DNA from: Gracilaria gracilis
Lineage: Eukaryota > Rhodophyta > Florideophyceae > Gracilariales > Gracilariaceae
Direction: 5' to 3'
Assembly (NCBI GenBank): GCA_030374805.1
Contig: JARGSG010000035.1
Coordinates: forward strand, 584,438-648,437
Length of the DNA stretch: 64,000 bases
A program made the translations under genes and the position numbers. This document shows, piece after piece, positions 18,612 to 29,364 of the stretch (the first letter of the stretch is position 1; the number at the start of each line of letters is the position of its first letter). The notes beneath the pieces were generated by a model, which did no database searches, had not been told where the DNA came from, and was given only the letters and a program-made list of their open reading frames with translations.

Positions 18612-21401
18612 TCAAACCCGACCCAATATTTCCCGCAATGTCTCGTCATGGACAAGTGCTAGGTGCGAGACTAGAGCACTTACCTGACTGGAAATCATTA
18701 CGATCAGGTCCTTAACCGCAACTAATCTCCCGCGGTTATGATCTGTCCATACCTGTGACGCACGCTGCATATTCGATGCGTAATGTCTTGTACCGCATGT
18801 CCTAATCGAGATTTCGACAATAACATCTTTGATTCTTCTCACCAGCAGTGAGTACATTTGATCTTCTGGGTCTGCTATGCGCTTGACCATTGCGCGCAGA
18901 AACTTGTCGTCCTCATTCGACACAGGGTAATTTTTCTCATTCAAGTCCTGGCGAATTACGGACACGAATACATCCTGGAGTTCGACCATTGTGCAATCTG
19001 GACTATCTGTGACCTTAAGCAGTTCCCGCATCCCTGAGGATGCCTGAGTCGATATATTTCGTGACTGCATATACTGAGATCGAATGTTGTCGAGAGCTGC
19101 CACTATGGCACACCTTTGTATGTCATTCTGCATCCTGGTTATCCGATCAAGATCCAAGTGCAGAAGTTCTGGTAAATCCCAAGGTCTGTATATCTGAGGT
19201 TTCAATATCAATCGAACGATAGCGTTGGAGAGCAGAATCCTCATGGCTTCCGGATCACCTTTCCTTACATCATCTCTCACATTTCTTTCATGTACTTCAA
19301 GTTCACTCAGTGTTTGAGAAAAGAGCTCCGTAACTCTTGGGAGAGTTGCTTCGAAGTCTTGGGCAACAATATGGCTTTGAAAATGTGATCTCTCCCAGGC
19401 ATCACCGTACTGTTGCACAATCGGCGCACTGTGACTAACGCGATACGTTAGCACAGCAACTTGGACACTCCGAACTCTATCAGTTAATTCCCTCAATACA
19501 TCCACGACTACTTGAACAAAATTATTCGACGCGGAATGAATCCTGTTTAGCGCACCGTTTGTCCATTGCTCCAAGCCTTCATCATCGGCTTGGGCCTGGC
19601 ACCTTTTCAACGCTTCCGCTGTTTTCCGAACAATAGCTACTGCAAAATTAGCGTCCAGAGTAGTGACGCCATTGTCTTCGTCTGCTACTAAACTGAAAGA
19701 ATCGGAAAGCATATTCGTAAAGGCTTGCGTTATGTTCGTCAATCTTTGCGAAAGCTCCTCTCTTCTCGGAGGATTCATGGAAAGCTGCTCATGTAACCGT
19801 TCCCATGCCTCATCGGGTACACGCTGAGAGGAATTGACCTTGTGTAGCAGACCAGGCAAGTCTAAGAGAATTTCATGCACCAACTGTTCATTCTGGGCCT
19901 GCGTTGCAGCTTCAAGCGCAGCATTCAACCTCCGCTCGCCTTCTTCACCTGCAATGCGGACAATGGCTTCCCGTATTTTTTGCTGTTTATCGGCGATACT
20001 TTCCTCCCAGACAGCATGCTCTTGTTTGGCATATTCTACTTCCGAAGAGCTGGCGGCCGAAGAGTCCCCGAGGGCATGAGACACTGCGTTCACTTCAGTA
20101 GAACGAGAGAATCCACGTTCGACGGACATACGCAGAGCTTCAGTAGCAATAGCATCATTTATCATGGCTCGTAGAAGTGTAGTCGCATCCGACTTTTTCC
20201 AAGCAAGGAACGCTTGGCGCCATTTCTTCCATGCTTTGCAGCAGGCAGACAAAGTCGCGACATGTAAGCAGAGCAACATTCTGCGAGCACAATGAAGAGT
20301 TAATCTCTCGATGGAGTTCGGTTTGTCTTTCTTCACCTCCAGAACCGCATGAGGATGCAAAGATAGAAGGAGGCAAGCGAGCAATATACGCGATTCCTGT
20401 AGCTTTCGAGTTGAATCATAAGCTGGTAGTAAACCACTGGCATAGGAACAAAGCCCGAATGCTCGGAGAGCCAATTGAGCTGCTTTCTGTGATGATTCCG
20501 TTTCTAGACAGGTTGTAATGCGTGAGAAGTCATAGGATGCGACATGGGGACCAATGACACCTGCTTTAGAGAGAGCACGACGTGCTTTAGCGAGCAGGTA
20601 GTAGCCAGCAATTATTGCAGCTGCATAAGTCCGCTTGTCCGAATCCTGCTGAGGGACACCGCAATAATCTTCTTCAGATGGCGGAGTCTTTCCGCTTAGG
20701 CACAACGCGAAATGCTGACTTTCTTGCTGACCCTCTCCCGTAGAAGTTTCAAACGCTAGTTCGGAAGCCAACTCTTCGTCGTTGAGGCTCATGTCCTCTG
20801 CAGTTTGTTCAGAATGACCAGAGGGAGCCGATGAAGGAGAGTGGCCTCCTGAAAGATTTGAAAAATTGAAGCGACGCTGCGGTGAGAAGCGTCGAGCGCG
20901 TTCTTTGCGCTCGGACAAGTATCGCAGACGACGATGATGTGCAAGACGTCGCTCGTGCCGACCGCGAGCTCTCTCTCCATTTTTCTTCTGCTCTGAGCTT
21001 TCTCTTGCCCACCTTGCACGTTGAACACGAACATCAGCGTTATCGGCCCGCCTTATGAGGAGTTCCCGTCGGCGTGAGTCAGCATCTGCTAGATTGGAGC
21101 GTAGTTGCTGGTCACGTTGAGATGTCATATTGCGGCGTGACTCCTTGACCGCATTCACGACGGACATGACATGTTGAACGTGCTCTCGACAACGCACTTG
21201 CAATGAGTTTAATGTGGCGTTGCGCAACGCCTCCGCCTCGCGAAGACGTCGATCCCAAGAGCACGTCTTCGGAGCTGCTCGTGGCGGAGGGGTGTTCGAC
21301 GGGAGACTTTCAAATTCATGCGCAGGAATCTCAATGACAACGGACGACGGTGAGGCCGCCCTTGGAGATGGCGGTGGAGAGTATCGATCAGAGGGATGCA
21401 T
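18612..21401 (-). CDS. TCP11 (T-complex 11/SOK1) domain protein
   Basis: 929 residues from ATG 21401. The first 80 residues are P/S-rich and disordered. Residues about 80-200 are strongly basic and coiled (RRRELLIRRADNADVRVQRA). The C-terminal half matches the TCP11 family, with helices such as VHEILLDLPGLLHKVN, the family hallmark LPELLHLDLDRITRMQND, and long amphipathic helices to the end. Plant and fungal members (SOK1-like) are linked to cAMP/PKA-type signalling or cytoskeletal roles. The exact role here is unknown. Single exon, with the length of plant TCP11-like proteins. Confidence 0.8.
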   Translation of the reverse strand: MHPSDRYSPPPSPRAASPSSVVIEIPAHEFESLPSNTPPPRAAPKTCSWDRRLREAEALRNATLNSLQVRCREHVQHVMSVVNAVKESRRNMTSQRDQQLRSNLADADSRRRELLIRRADNADVRVQRARWARESSEQKKNGERARGRHERRLAHHRRLRYLSERKERARRFSPQRRFNFSNLSGGHSPSSAPSGHSEQTAEDMSLNDEELASELAFETSTGEGQQESQHFALCLSGKTPPSEEDYCGVPQQDSDKRTYAAAIIAGYYLLAKARRALSKAGVIGPHVASYDFSRITTCLETESSQKAAQLALRAFGLCSYASGLLPAYDSTRKLQESRILLACLLLSLHPHAVLEVKKDKPNSIERLTLHCARRMLLCLHVATLSACCKAWKKWRQAFLAWKKSDATTLLRAMINDAIATEALRMSVERGFSRSTEVNAVSHALGDSSAASSSEVEYAKQEHAVWEESIADKQQKIREAIVRIAGEEGERRLNAALEAATQAQNEQLVHEILLDLPGLLHKVNSSQRVPDEAWERLHEQLSMNPPRREELSQRLTNITQAFTNMLSDSFSLVADEDNGVTTLDANFAVAIVRKTAEALKRCQAQADDEGLEQWTNGALNRIHSASNNFVQVVVDVLRELTDRVRSVQVAVLTYRVSHSAPIVQQYGDAWERSHFQSHIVAQDFEATLPRVTELFSQTLSELEVHERNVRDDVRKGDPEAMRILLSNAIVRLILKPQIYRPWDLPELLHLDLDRITRMQNDIQRCAIVAALDNIRSQYMQSRNISTQASSGMRELLKVTDSPDCTMVELQDVFVSVIRQDLNEKNYPVSNEDDKFLRAMVKRIADPEDQMYSLLVRRIKDVIVEISIRTCGTRHYASNMQRASQVWTDHNRGRLVAVKDLIVMISSQVSALVSHLALVHDETLREILGRV

Positions 21402-22046
21402 CTCGACGACACCGGAGGCGAATCGCCGTCCGACGTAAAGACTGAAAGAACTATTTAGGCTCCAACCTCAAGCTGGAGATTTTGGAGACAGCTGAAGACA
21501 ACAAGTATCAGCGCGCTGTAATAATGGGAGGGCAACCAAGTACAATGAGCACAGCGACAGACGCGCAGGTTTGAGACGTTTGTATGTTTGGGATGTGTCA
21601 TGGATGATGATGGTGCCACTCGATGCTGCTGGGACTGGAACATAGGTAAAGTTAAGCTGAGAGAGGGCATAACGGTCCAGCGCGTGTCACCACAACCAAA
21701 AAGGTCAGCTGCAACCGATGTCCTTAAGAGCCTTCTTTGGACGACGTTGATTGGCTGAAGCGCAAAGTTGCCATGCGCATGGCCTTCTCTAGGAACTTCT
21801 CGACCAAAAGATCCGTTGCACGTCATCATCCTGAGACAAACGTGCCACACGTTGCGTGTCGCCTCACCAACCATACAAATCGGAGCTCCGTGTCGAAGGC
21901 TCCAACCTCGCAATTCGTTCTTTAAAGCTATCTCCAATGCAATCTCCGTTGTCAGGCACAAAGAGCTGACTTGTACCTTTGCACAGTATGAATGTCACCC
22001 AATAGAATTTGTAGATAAAGGTAATGGCTTTGCACTGAACTGGACG
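21402..22046. other. Intergenic region
   Basis: 645 bp between the TCP11-domain start and the MCM8 stop, both on the minus strand. Small frames on both strands overlap one another and show no protein-like conservation. Nothing is recognised. Confidence 0.6.
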
Positions 22047-24533
22047 TCAACCTCGTCGCGAAAGGCGTTGACTCAATCTATTATCCACTTGGGAACGCCG
22101 TTGGGTAGGCATCCATCGAGCAGAAGCTGTTCCATTCCCATCTGAAAAGTCACTTCCTTGCACTTCCCATAATCGTACACCCTTCTTCATAATGAAACCC
22201 TGGTGGTTTACTGCTTCAAGTACGCGTTGGAATCGTTCTCCCTCAATCCCAATGCGTTTTGCTACGTCCTTTAGCTCCATTTGATCGAACAAGGCGTCGC
22301 GTTTTCGTCTTGCCTCTGCGTGAAGAGCAGCCACGAATCGTTTTCCCTCCTTGTGGCGGCTCATACCGCTCGATCTGCCCAAATCTAATGTTCCAGTCTC
22401 ATCAGTTAAAGTCTCTATCATAGACTCTCGCATAATTTCAATGACATCTCGGGCGTGTTCTCGAGTTACAACAGTCCTCATCTCTGCACGAGCCCTTGCT
22501 TCGCTGAGACGCACTAAGCTCTCGAGCTGCCGAGTCGTGATTGGCGTTGTATCGGCAGCTTGGTCTTTTGACGTCTTACGGAGATGAAGATAAAAATCCT
22601 GCAGCTCTCGCTTTGCTCCTTCAGACAACTCTGGATGGACGTGCGCTTTAGCGTACCGGACATACTCGCGGAATAGGGAGGGCGGTAGGGGGTCGCCCAT
22701 CTTAAACTCTCGTAATCTTTCCCCGAGTGTGAGATGGTCCTCCATGGGAAACCGTAGAAGATCATCACGGCCAGTTTCGTTGATTGAAGTCGCATTTGTT
22801 TCCCACCTGTTGCCATTAGCACTCTTAGATGAGCGCATTCCAAACATTTTCATGACATGTTCGGAAATAAAACGGTCCCTCGCTTTGTCTGCCTTGTCCA
22901 TCAGGATAAAAACCAAATCAAACCGAGATAGAAGAGGGAGAGCAATTTTCAAGTTCTCGCACACAGTTCTTGAGCGATCGTAGTGCCCTCCTACAGGATT
23001 CGCTGCCGCGATCACAGTAGTCCTTGCGCTTAAATTGCAGATCAGCCCCGCTTTAGCGACACTTACACTTTGCTGTTCCATCGCTTCCAATAGTGCCCCA
23101 TGCTCAGCTCGCATCTTGTCGAATTCATCAATACAACAAACGCCACGATCCCCGAGCACTAGAGCTCCTGCCTCTAGTGCAAAATCTCCTGTGGCTTCAC
23201 GTACAACAGTTACTGTTAGTCCTGCAGTGCTAGTGCTATTTCCACACACATAGACTCCGCGTGGTGATATTCTGGTCATTGCCTTCAACATTTGAGATTT
23301 TCCGAGTCCTGGGTCTCCAACAAGCAGACAGTGAATATCTCTTCGTATAGCTACGGACTCTGAGGCTGTGGGACCAACCCTCTCTTTCGGTGATCCTCCA
23401 AAGAGTGCGAGCACTAGGCCTGCTTTCACCAACTCGTGTCCGTATATAGATGGGGCGGAGGAATGGACGAGAAAGGCGAACGGGTCTCTCTCTCGCATAA
23501 CCTCTTCTATGAGATTTCGAATAGCTTCAAGTCCAGGTTGATCAACGAGAGTCGATACAGACGAAGTACCGTCTTTAGAGCGTGCAGTGAGGATTGAATT
23601 TGCCTCTATATACATATAGTATAGACATTTCGCATTGCGGTTGAAACCACCTTTGTCAATCGTAAGCACTCGCACAACTCCACATATAGTTACCACATCG
23701 CCTGGTACACATGTGTCAAGAAGATCTGAGAACAATTCCGCGTCTATGGTTCTGGGCATGCGCCCTTCTTCTTGCAGATCGGCATCACTCTCCCTGAGCT
23801 CCTGAATTCGTATTCTCTGCCAATCGACGGTTTCTACAGCATCTCTTAAAGGTTGAAACAATCTAGAACGACATTTGTTCGTAATGCACCGCGTCGGAGG
23901 AGAGTACTTGTAGTCAGAAAAAACGCGAAGTTGGGTCTGTCCGCACTTCGCACATTCAAAGGGCATAGACACAAGTTGCTGGCGAGTGTTAGAAACCCGA
24001 ACCACCGTGCCTTTAACAGCGACAAATTTGCCAACAGAATTCCCACGCAAAGCGCGGAGCGAAGTTAATGGGGTGAAGTTTTGCATCCGAGGCCAAAGCC
24101 GAGCATCTCGGGTTACTTTAAAATACGTTGCGCCCCTCTCTGATTGGAGTATTTCCGAAGCTCTAGAGGCAGCAAGTCCCATAATGGAGAGAGTTTCATC
24201 TGGATTCCGTTCAAGGTCTGCAACGATTGATCGCAAAATTGGAGATGCATTAATATCTGATATCTTAGAGTAATCCAAGGTTAAGGAATATCCAGACGGG
24301 GACAATATGTTTTGACCTTCTTCTGTGAGAAACATGTCTTTGAGGTTCTTCACAGAGTTTGTGCGTTCAACGCAAGAAGCATGGCCTTCTACCTGGTCGG
24401 GAAAATAGACTGCCCATCCGACGGGCCCGTTCCATGTAGGTGAGATGTTCGTGTCATTCGAATTTGATGACGAAGGCCGACGTGGATGCTCAGCAGACAA
24501 CGGTTCTTCTTGTGTATCACTCCCTTCATTCAT
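22047..24533 (-). CDS. MCM8: MCM8-type minichromosome maintenance helicase
   Basis: 828 residues from ATG 24533. The N-terminal OB/zinc region has FECAKCGQ near residue 193 and a later CITNKC pair. The AAA+ core has Walker A GDPGLGKSQM near residue 404, sensor-like EAGALVLGDRGVCCIDEFDKM (Walker B near 466), and arginine-finger segment LLSRFDLVFILMD near 534. The segment SVAKAGLICNLSARTTVIAAANPVGG (given in pieces: SVAKAGL, ARTTVIAAANPVGG, HYDRSRTV) is distinctive for MCM8 rather than MCM2-7, which have SISIAKAG..TLNAR. MCM8 works with MCM9 in homologous recombination and crosslink repair. A winged-helix tail follows (DQMELKDVAKRIGIE). Single exon. Confidence 0.93.
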   Translation of the reverse strand: MNEGSDTQEEPLSAEHPRRPSSSNSNDTNISPTWNGPVGWAVYFPDQVEGHASCVERTNSVKNLKDMFLTEEGQNILSPSGYSLTLDYSKISDINASPILRSIVADLERNPDETLSIMGLAASRASEILQSERGATYFKVTRDARLWPRMQNFTPLTSLRALRGNSVGKFVAVKGTVVRVSNTRQQLVSMPFECAKCGQTQLRVFSDYKYSPPTRCITNKCRSRLFQPLRDAVETVDWQRIRIQELRESDADLQEEGRMPRTIDAELFSDLLDTCVPGDVVTICGVVRVLTIDKGGFNRNAKCLYYMYIEANSILTARSKDGTSSVSTLVDQPGLEAIRNLIEEVMRERDPFAFLVHSSAPSIYGHELVKAGLVLALFGGSPKERVGPTASESVAIRRDIHCLLVGDPGLGKSQMLKAMTRISPRGVYVCGNSTSTAGLTVTVVREATGDFALEAGALVLGDRGVCCIDEFDKMRAEHGALLEAMEQQSVSVAKAGLICNLSARTTVIAAANPVGGHYDRSRTVCENLKIALPLLSRFDLVFILMDKADKARDRFISEHVMKMFGMRSSKSANGNRWETNATSINETGRDDLLRFPMEDHLTLGERLREFKMGDPLPPSLFREYVRYAKAHVHPELSEGAKRELQDFYLHLRKTSKDQAADTTPITTRQLESLVRLSEARARAEMRTVVTREHARDVIEIMRESMIETLTDETGTLDLGRSSGMSRHKEGKRFVAALHAEARRKRDALFDQMELKDVAKRIGIEGERFQRVLEAVNHQGFIMKKGVRLWEVQGSDFSDGNGTASARWMPTQRRSQVDNRLSQRLSRRG

Positions 24534-25252
24534 CTGAAACGTGAGCTGATGTCCACAGTGAAGAAGAAGAAAAAGATAGCTGAGCGTTGAGTATTACCAT
24601 CAGAACACTGGGGGGCGTACTACCAGAAGGTGCAGTCCCCTACTAGCAGACAGACTAATCTGTAACAACTCTTGTGGATGTCGAGCAGATCTTTCGCTTG
24701 TCCAACCATGCCGAACTAGCACAGGCGTTACTGCGGTTTTGGCGGGAACAGTGGACATGGGAAGCCGAGCATCGCGCGGGCGAAAGCTGGGTTTTTAATG
24801 TGTAAATCATGGTTCTGCATGTTCTTTTTCGTTCTTTTTCTGGAAGACGAAAAGTGCGTTCCGAGCCATGTGTATCTGTGGCCTGACGACGAAGTGCAGA
24901 CCAATGCCTGAGTTCGACGGTGATTGGGACGGCCATTCTCTGGTCTCGCCCAAGGCCCTGCCCTGCCATTGTAGTAGCCCGATCCCGATGATGTAGCTGC
25001 TCTCGAACAAGAAGGTGGCTTTGTGCTTCTGGAAAACAAAGCCAAATTGCGACCCATTCACGATATCTACTATAAACAGTTCGAAAACAGACAATACCGT
25101 AATATCTCCAACGATACCATCAACTCTTAGAATATGACGGAAACGATGTGGTTGAACAGCTGGAACATGCCAAAGACTAAAGCTCTGCGGATATAAGGGT
25201 ACAATCAGATGCGAACGACAAACGTCAAACCGCACCGCCGAGCGCAAGTAAG
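24534..25252. other. Intergenic region
   Basis: 719 bp between MCM8 and the small membrane protein. A minus-strand frame at 24807-25247 has no ATG near its start and no recognisable domain, so it is not called. It may be part of the 3' UTR of the next gene. Confidence 0.5.
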
Positions 25253-25882
25253 CTATACATCTGCCGCACGAAAACGAAGCACAATATCACCGACAATCAT
25301 GGAACGGAAAAAGTAACCAGCAGCCGCACTGAATAAGAGAACGATGAGAACAAACACATACAAGACAACCTTCTGGTTCGGTGAGACCGGAAGATTACAT
25401 CCAACACATCCGGGCGATTTTATGCTTGCCAGTGGCATCGCGGTGAGATACTTGCGCTTATCATCTGCACTGGGAGCGAAACCCAGATAACGTGGATCAG
25501 GATATTTGCTGACACGGAAGCCCCGTCTTTGCTCTTCTTCGGTGAGTTCATTCGAAAACTTGCGTCTCTTTTCGACGATGTTTGCGGCAACAGTTTCTCG
25601 GTACAGTGTGAGTGAGCTGAATTCGAGGTAGGAGTTGTTTTGTTCGGTTTCGCTTCCTGGGGGTAGTGAAACGATGGAGCAGTCTTGAAGACTGGAATTG
25701 GAGAGCGCCGTGGTGAGGGAGGACGAGGAGGTGTCACTGGAGGTGGCGAAGCTTCTATTCGGTGCCCTAGAAAGTTTGTTGGCATGGTTGGTGTAGATAA
25801 CTGGAGGGAGCGATGGAAAGGTGGGGTACGGGCGTGGGTTGGGGGTGATTTCGTCCTCGATATTATCGGGAATTGAATACAT
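25253..25882 (-). CDS. Small tail-anchored membrane protein, unknown
   Basis: 209 residues from ATG 25882. The N-terminal two thirds are S/T/P-rich and likely disordered (NPRPYPTFPSLPPVIY, SSDTSSSSLTTAL). A charged segment follows (EKRRKFSNELTEEEQRR), then a single hydrophobic helix near residues 172-195 (VVLYVFVLIVLLFSAAAGYFF) and a short end. The topology suggests a tail-anchored or single-pass protein with a cytosolic N-terminus. Two cysteines (GCVGCNL) precede the helix. No family is recognised. Confidence 0.6.
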   Translation of the reverse strand: MYSIPDNIEDEITPNPRPYPTFPSLPPVIYTNHANKLSRAPNRSFATSSDTSSSSLTTALSNSSLQDCSIVSLPPGSETEQNNSYLEFSSLTLYRETVAANIVEKRRKFSNELTEEEQRRGFRVSKYPDPRYLGFAPSADDKRKYLTAMPLASIKSPGCVGCNLPVSPNQKVVLYVFVLIVLLFSAAAGYFFRSMIVGDIVLRFRAADV

Positions 25883-27032
25883 GTTTCAGAGAGATAGTTC
25901 AGGGGCATTAGGGCAGTTGGACGTCATTCAATCGCAACTAGGTTCGAGGGCGGCCGGTAGAACCACCCGAGTAGATACCTCACAACAGCTGAGCTTACAG
26001 AATTGACGAACGTGATGAATCTCGGCTTGAAGGCTGGGCTCTGTAGCGCTGGTTGGCTCTGTAGCGCTGGTTAACGTGGTGAGAACCAATGGGTTTCGAA
26101 GAAATGGTAAACAAGAATGCTTGCGGGTGTTGAATTGGTTAAGTTAGGAAGGTAAGAATGGTAAGCCACGCGAGTGTTTTGAAGAGACGATGTCATAGTT
26201 GCGGGGAAGGGCGCATACTTGTTTGTAACGACTTGTACCAAATTGCAATGACGGAGATTGGGCGTCACAGAGGTGTCAATGTTTGCACTCGAAGCGGACA
26301 TTTGGGCGCCCTGGCCACTACGGTGAACGCACCGAACTGACGCACTATTCGCATGTCGCCAAGTGTAGGCCAAATTTGTGGATCGCCGTTTTCCGCCGCA
26401 TCACTTGTGGCGAAACGTTCCCTGGAAAGCCAGATCATGTAGACTATGCTGCGGCAGCTATCTACAACTGACAAGGCTACATCACGTGCGCACAAGTCGT
26501 CAACGTTCGGCAAAAATGCCCCCGTCGTTTCGATAAGCTACGACTTCGGCGAACAGTCCCTGTCGTGTACCTACGCGAGCAGTGGCTATTAGCCACTAAT
26601 GATTAAATGCAAGATGAATTCCCCTCGTGAAGAGCCTGAACTTTGCGGACTTGTGTACCCCAAGACTTGGAATTGTCCTATGTTTCGCCCTTACGCCACT
26701 GCAGGCATCCGCGAAGCGCGTGTTCGGGGCTTCACGCTTTCGCAAGTAGAGTTGCAACATGGCTACGTAAATGTCCTCTTCGCATGAAGCGTTCGTATGC
26801 GCCGTGCTTCAAAGAAAAAGTCGGAAAGGTGACGCGAATAAATGCTAGGGGCAACGAATACAAGTATTAGAAAGATATGGTCTCGATACAAACAAGTTTA
26901 GTGAACAACGTGAGCATGGTAGCTTCGACAGCCACACCTCCGCGGCGCGGTCTCCTGTACCTAGTTTCCAAGTAGCTGTTTGAAAAGTTGATGAGCCTCA
27001 TTAGCGAAGGTCAGAACCACTTCTGTACACGA
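25883..27032. other. Intergenic region
   Basis: 1.15 kb with no recognisable gene. A short duplicated phrase (GGCTCTGTAGCGCTGGTT, twice) occurs near 26036-26071. Confidence 0.6.
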
Positions 27033-27518
27033 TTACATTTTAGGCTTGGTTCGAATTGTACAATTGCCATTGACCGTGGCGCGACAAGCCAACCGCCAAC
27101 TCTCCGGCTTCGAGCTGAGCAACATATCTTCCTTCGTCGTAGGTGGGCTCAAGTTATAAGGGCCATCCTCAACTTCGACAATGCAAGTGCCACACTGGCC
27201 TGCACCTCCACAATTCCGTAGTTTACCTCCCAGGGTGTAAATGTCAACCTTGGCATCGATGAGGGCCTTTCGTAGATTGGTGTCGCCTTCCACTTCAACT
27301 TTTGTGCATCGATCTTTTTGTATCACTTGGACCACATATGTCTGCTTCGCTGAAGATGCACCAAATGTTGAGGGCGAAGTTCGGGAACCGAGGATGGCCT
27401 GCGGAACTTGCGCTTGCGTTCGCTGAGGCTGTCGTCGCGGGGCTGTGCTGGTATTGAATGAGCTTCGTGTGGTCACATTGGCGCCGAGAAACGGTGATAC
27501 GAATGCTGTAGAATCCAT
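27033..27518 (-). CDS. Plastid-targeted 2Fe-2S ferredoxin-like protein
   Basis: 161 residues from ATG 27518 (an upstream GTG in frame is not used). The N-terminus MDSTAFVSPFLG is followed by S/T/R/Q-rich sequence to about residue 65. A phenylalanine very near the start (FVSPF) is the hallmark of red algal and glaucophyte transit peptides. The mature part is a beta-grasp ferredoxin fold with cluster ligands C-x5-C-x2-C (NCGGAGQCGTC, near residues 102-112) and a last Cys in RLACRATV near 142. The spacing C-x5-C-x2-C differs from photosynthetic ferredoxin (C-x4-C-x2-C). It recalls the ferredoxin-like subunits of plastid NDH complexes (PnsB3/NDF4 type) and related cyanobacterial proteins. It probably carries electrons in the plastid. 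The partner is unknown. Confidence 0.82.
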   Translation of the reverse strand: MDSTAFVSPFLGANVTTRSSFNTSTAPRRQPQRTQAQVPQAILGSRTSPSTFGASSAKQTYVVQVIQKDRCTKVEVEGDTNLRKALIDAKVDIYTLGGKLRNCGGAGQCGTCIVEVEDGPYNLSPPTTKEDMLLSSKPESWRLACRATVNGNCTIRTKPKM

Positions 27519-28770
27519 TACAGAGTTGTTGAAGAACGTCACTGGTGAAAAAAGATGATGGTATGATATGGCTCGGGCTGCAGGGCAAGTTAGTTAGAAC
27601 TTCGTTGGACTTGGGCCTCTCCGGTGTAGGTCGGGTTAATAAACACAGAGGGGGGAAGACACTCGCTTGTCAAGGGCGACTGCGGGAGAAACTGCCTCTT
27701 GAAGTAAATACCGCTGCGGTCGGCGTTCGTGGTGCAATAGGATTGGCATCCGCCGACTTGTTATCTGCATTACGTCCCTGGCCCGAGCGCCACTGGTGCG
27801 ACGACGCCGAGCTGTATGTGGTTGTGCGGTGCTCTCTCCAGGACGAAACGAGCAGCACTCGATTGGAAAAATATGTGTGCGGTCAACTACATTGCGAATA
27901 TGGGCCAGAACCTGCCAAATTAGTGGTCCTCAAATTGACAACGCAGAATTTGGGGAGGCGGTTTGCAAGAATGCGCCGTTGCTACACGTGTACAGATTCT
28001 TTGTGAAACGATGCAACCCACAAAAGGGCCATGCCACATTCCTTGGAGACCGACCCTTTTAACGGTGTAGATACCCTACTGCTCTTGTAGTTCACCGAGA
28101 TACCCTGGGCAGAACAGTATGGTTCAGGGTTGGCATAAAGCTTCGGCTGAGGGTTGAGGGTTAGGTTAACCTCCTTTTGGTAGTCCATTCGTCAACTGCA
28201 ATCGATCCCAAGATCTACAACTTCGAAAAGGCCATGCTTTTGTATTGTTAGTTGCGCTGCATTATTCTTTGTTGCTTCCTGGGCTCAGGACTTCTCGTTC
28301 ATGTGGTTCGTAGTATTGCTTTGCTTTTACTGCTCTTCCTTAAAATGATATCTGTAGAATTAAAGTCCACAAAGAGAGATATATATATGTGTGTGTCGGA
28401 TTAAACTCACTTCATAGAAGCATGCAAATGAGACACGGCCTTTATCTTGCAAGCACAACTTCTTGTTTGATACGTCTTTCCGTTCGGATCATTAGAGGAA
28501 TATTGCAGTTCCATTCCGAAGCTACTTTTATTCATACAATCTTCAAATCTGTCTATATGAACCTGAACGTCACCAGAACTAAGGTTGCTGGAGAAATGAG
28601 ATAGAGCTAGAACAGACCAATCTTCCAGAACGAACTCGAAACAGGTTCATCATGTTGTTCGCTTCAGCAGCTAAGGTCTCAGGGGAAAGATGGTGCGGAG
28701 ATGGTCCAATGACCTACACATGTTTCGCGATACGCGCGCGTGGAAGAAGTCTATACTGCACATATATCCA
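27519..28770. other. Intergenic region
   Basis: 1.25 kb. A plus-strand frame at 27545-28006 lacks an ATG start and any domain. A short telomere-like phrase (GGGTTGAGGGTTAGG) lies near 28148-28162 but is not repeated. Nothing else is seen. Confidence 0.55.
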
Positions 28771-29364
28771 TCAGAAATAAATGGCCATCTGCTTTCCCAT
28801 CTGCTTTAAGCCGCATTTCTCATAGAATCGTATGTTGTAATCACCGCAGTCCAAAACAACTTTGTAACATCCCTTCTCCTTCGCGTACGCCACTAGACTG
28901 TCTATAATCTGTTTCCCCACACCTCTTCCTCGCAATGAAGCATCCATGACAACGTCTTCGATATGGCCAGCAGGACTCCCTCCCCGAATAAATTTCGGTT
29001 CAATCAAAACACTGCCTGTCCCCAAAACTCGCTCCCCCTCAACCGCGACAAGTGTAAGTTGCACGTCCAACTCTCTCTGCGCGCGAACGAGTTCACCAAA
29101 CTTCTCTGGCGGAAGGGAAGGTGCATTTGTCAGCTGCGATAAAACTTGGAAGAAACCACGTTGTAGATCCGCTTCCTCCACGCGTCGAATGCGAATCTGT
29201 GGCATCAACGGCGTGTGGTCCATATTCGAAGTCGGTGAGGATGAATATCCCCGCCTTGCAACCCCTTTTGCAGATTCTGTGGTGATCAGAAATGGAGTAT
29301 TTGACGCAATAGGAGACAAGTTTCTCAATGCAATTCTGGAGTTTAGCATCGCAGCCCGCAGCAT
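28771..29364 (-). CDS. GNA1: Glucosamine-6-phosphate N-acetyltransferase
   Basis: 197 residues from ATG 29364 (a TTG upstream is ignored). The GNAT fold has the family signature: GHIEDVVMDASLRGRGVGK (acetyl-CoA loop RGRGVGK near residue 145), then GCYKVVLDC and FYEKCGLKQMGKQMAIYF in the last 40 residues. It acetylates glucosamine-6-phosphate with acetyl-CoA on the way to UDP-N-acetylglucosamine. Fungal and animal GNA1 are about 150-185 residues. The extra N-terminal 50 residues (MLRAAMLNSRIALRNL, R/S/A-rich and without acids) resemble a mitochondrial or plastid presequence, which would be atypical for this cytosolic enzyme, or a downstream ATG (near MDHTPLMP) may be used. Confidence 0.92.
   Translation of the reverse strand: MLRAAMLNSRIALRNLSPIASNTPFLITTESAKGVARRGYSSSPTSNMDHTPLMPQIRIRRVEEADLQRGFFQVLSQLTNAPSLPPEKFGELVRAQRELDVQLTLVAVEGERVLGTGSVLIEPKFIRGGSPAGHIEDVVMDASLRGRGVGKQIIDSLVAYAKEKGCYKVVLDCGDYNIRFYEKCGLKQMGKQMAIYF

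Noticed and set aside
24807-25247. 146-codon minus-strand frame
   Set aside because: Begins at a TTG, has no ATG near the start and no recognisable domain; it probably lies in UTR or intergenic DNA.
27545-28006. 153-codon plus-strand frame head to head with the ferredoxin gene
   Set aside because: GTG start only, composition not protein-like, no domain.
28148-28166. GGGTTGAGGGTTAGG telomere-like phrase
   Set aside because: About two units only, with no array.
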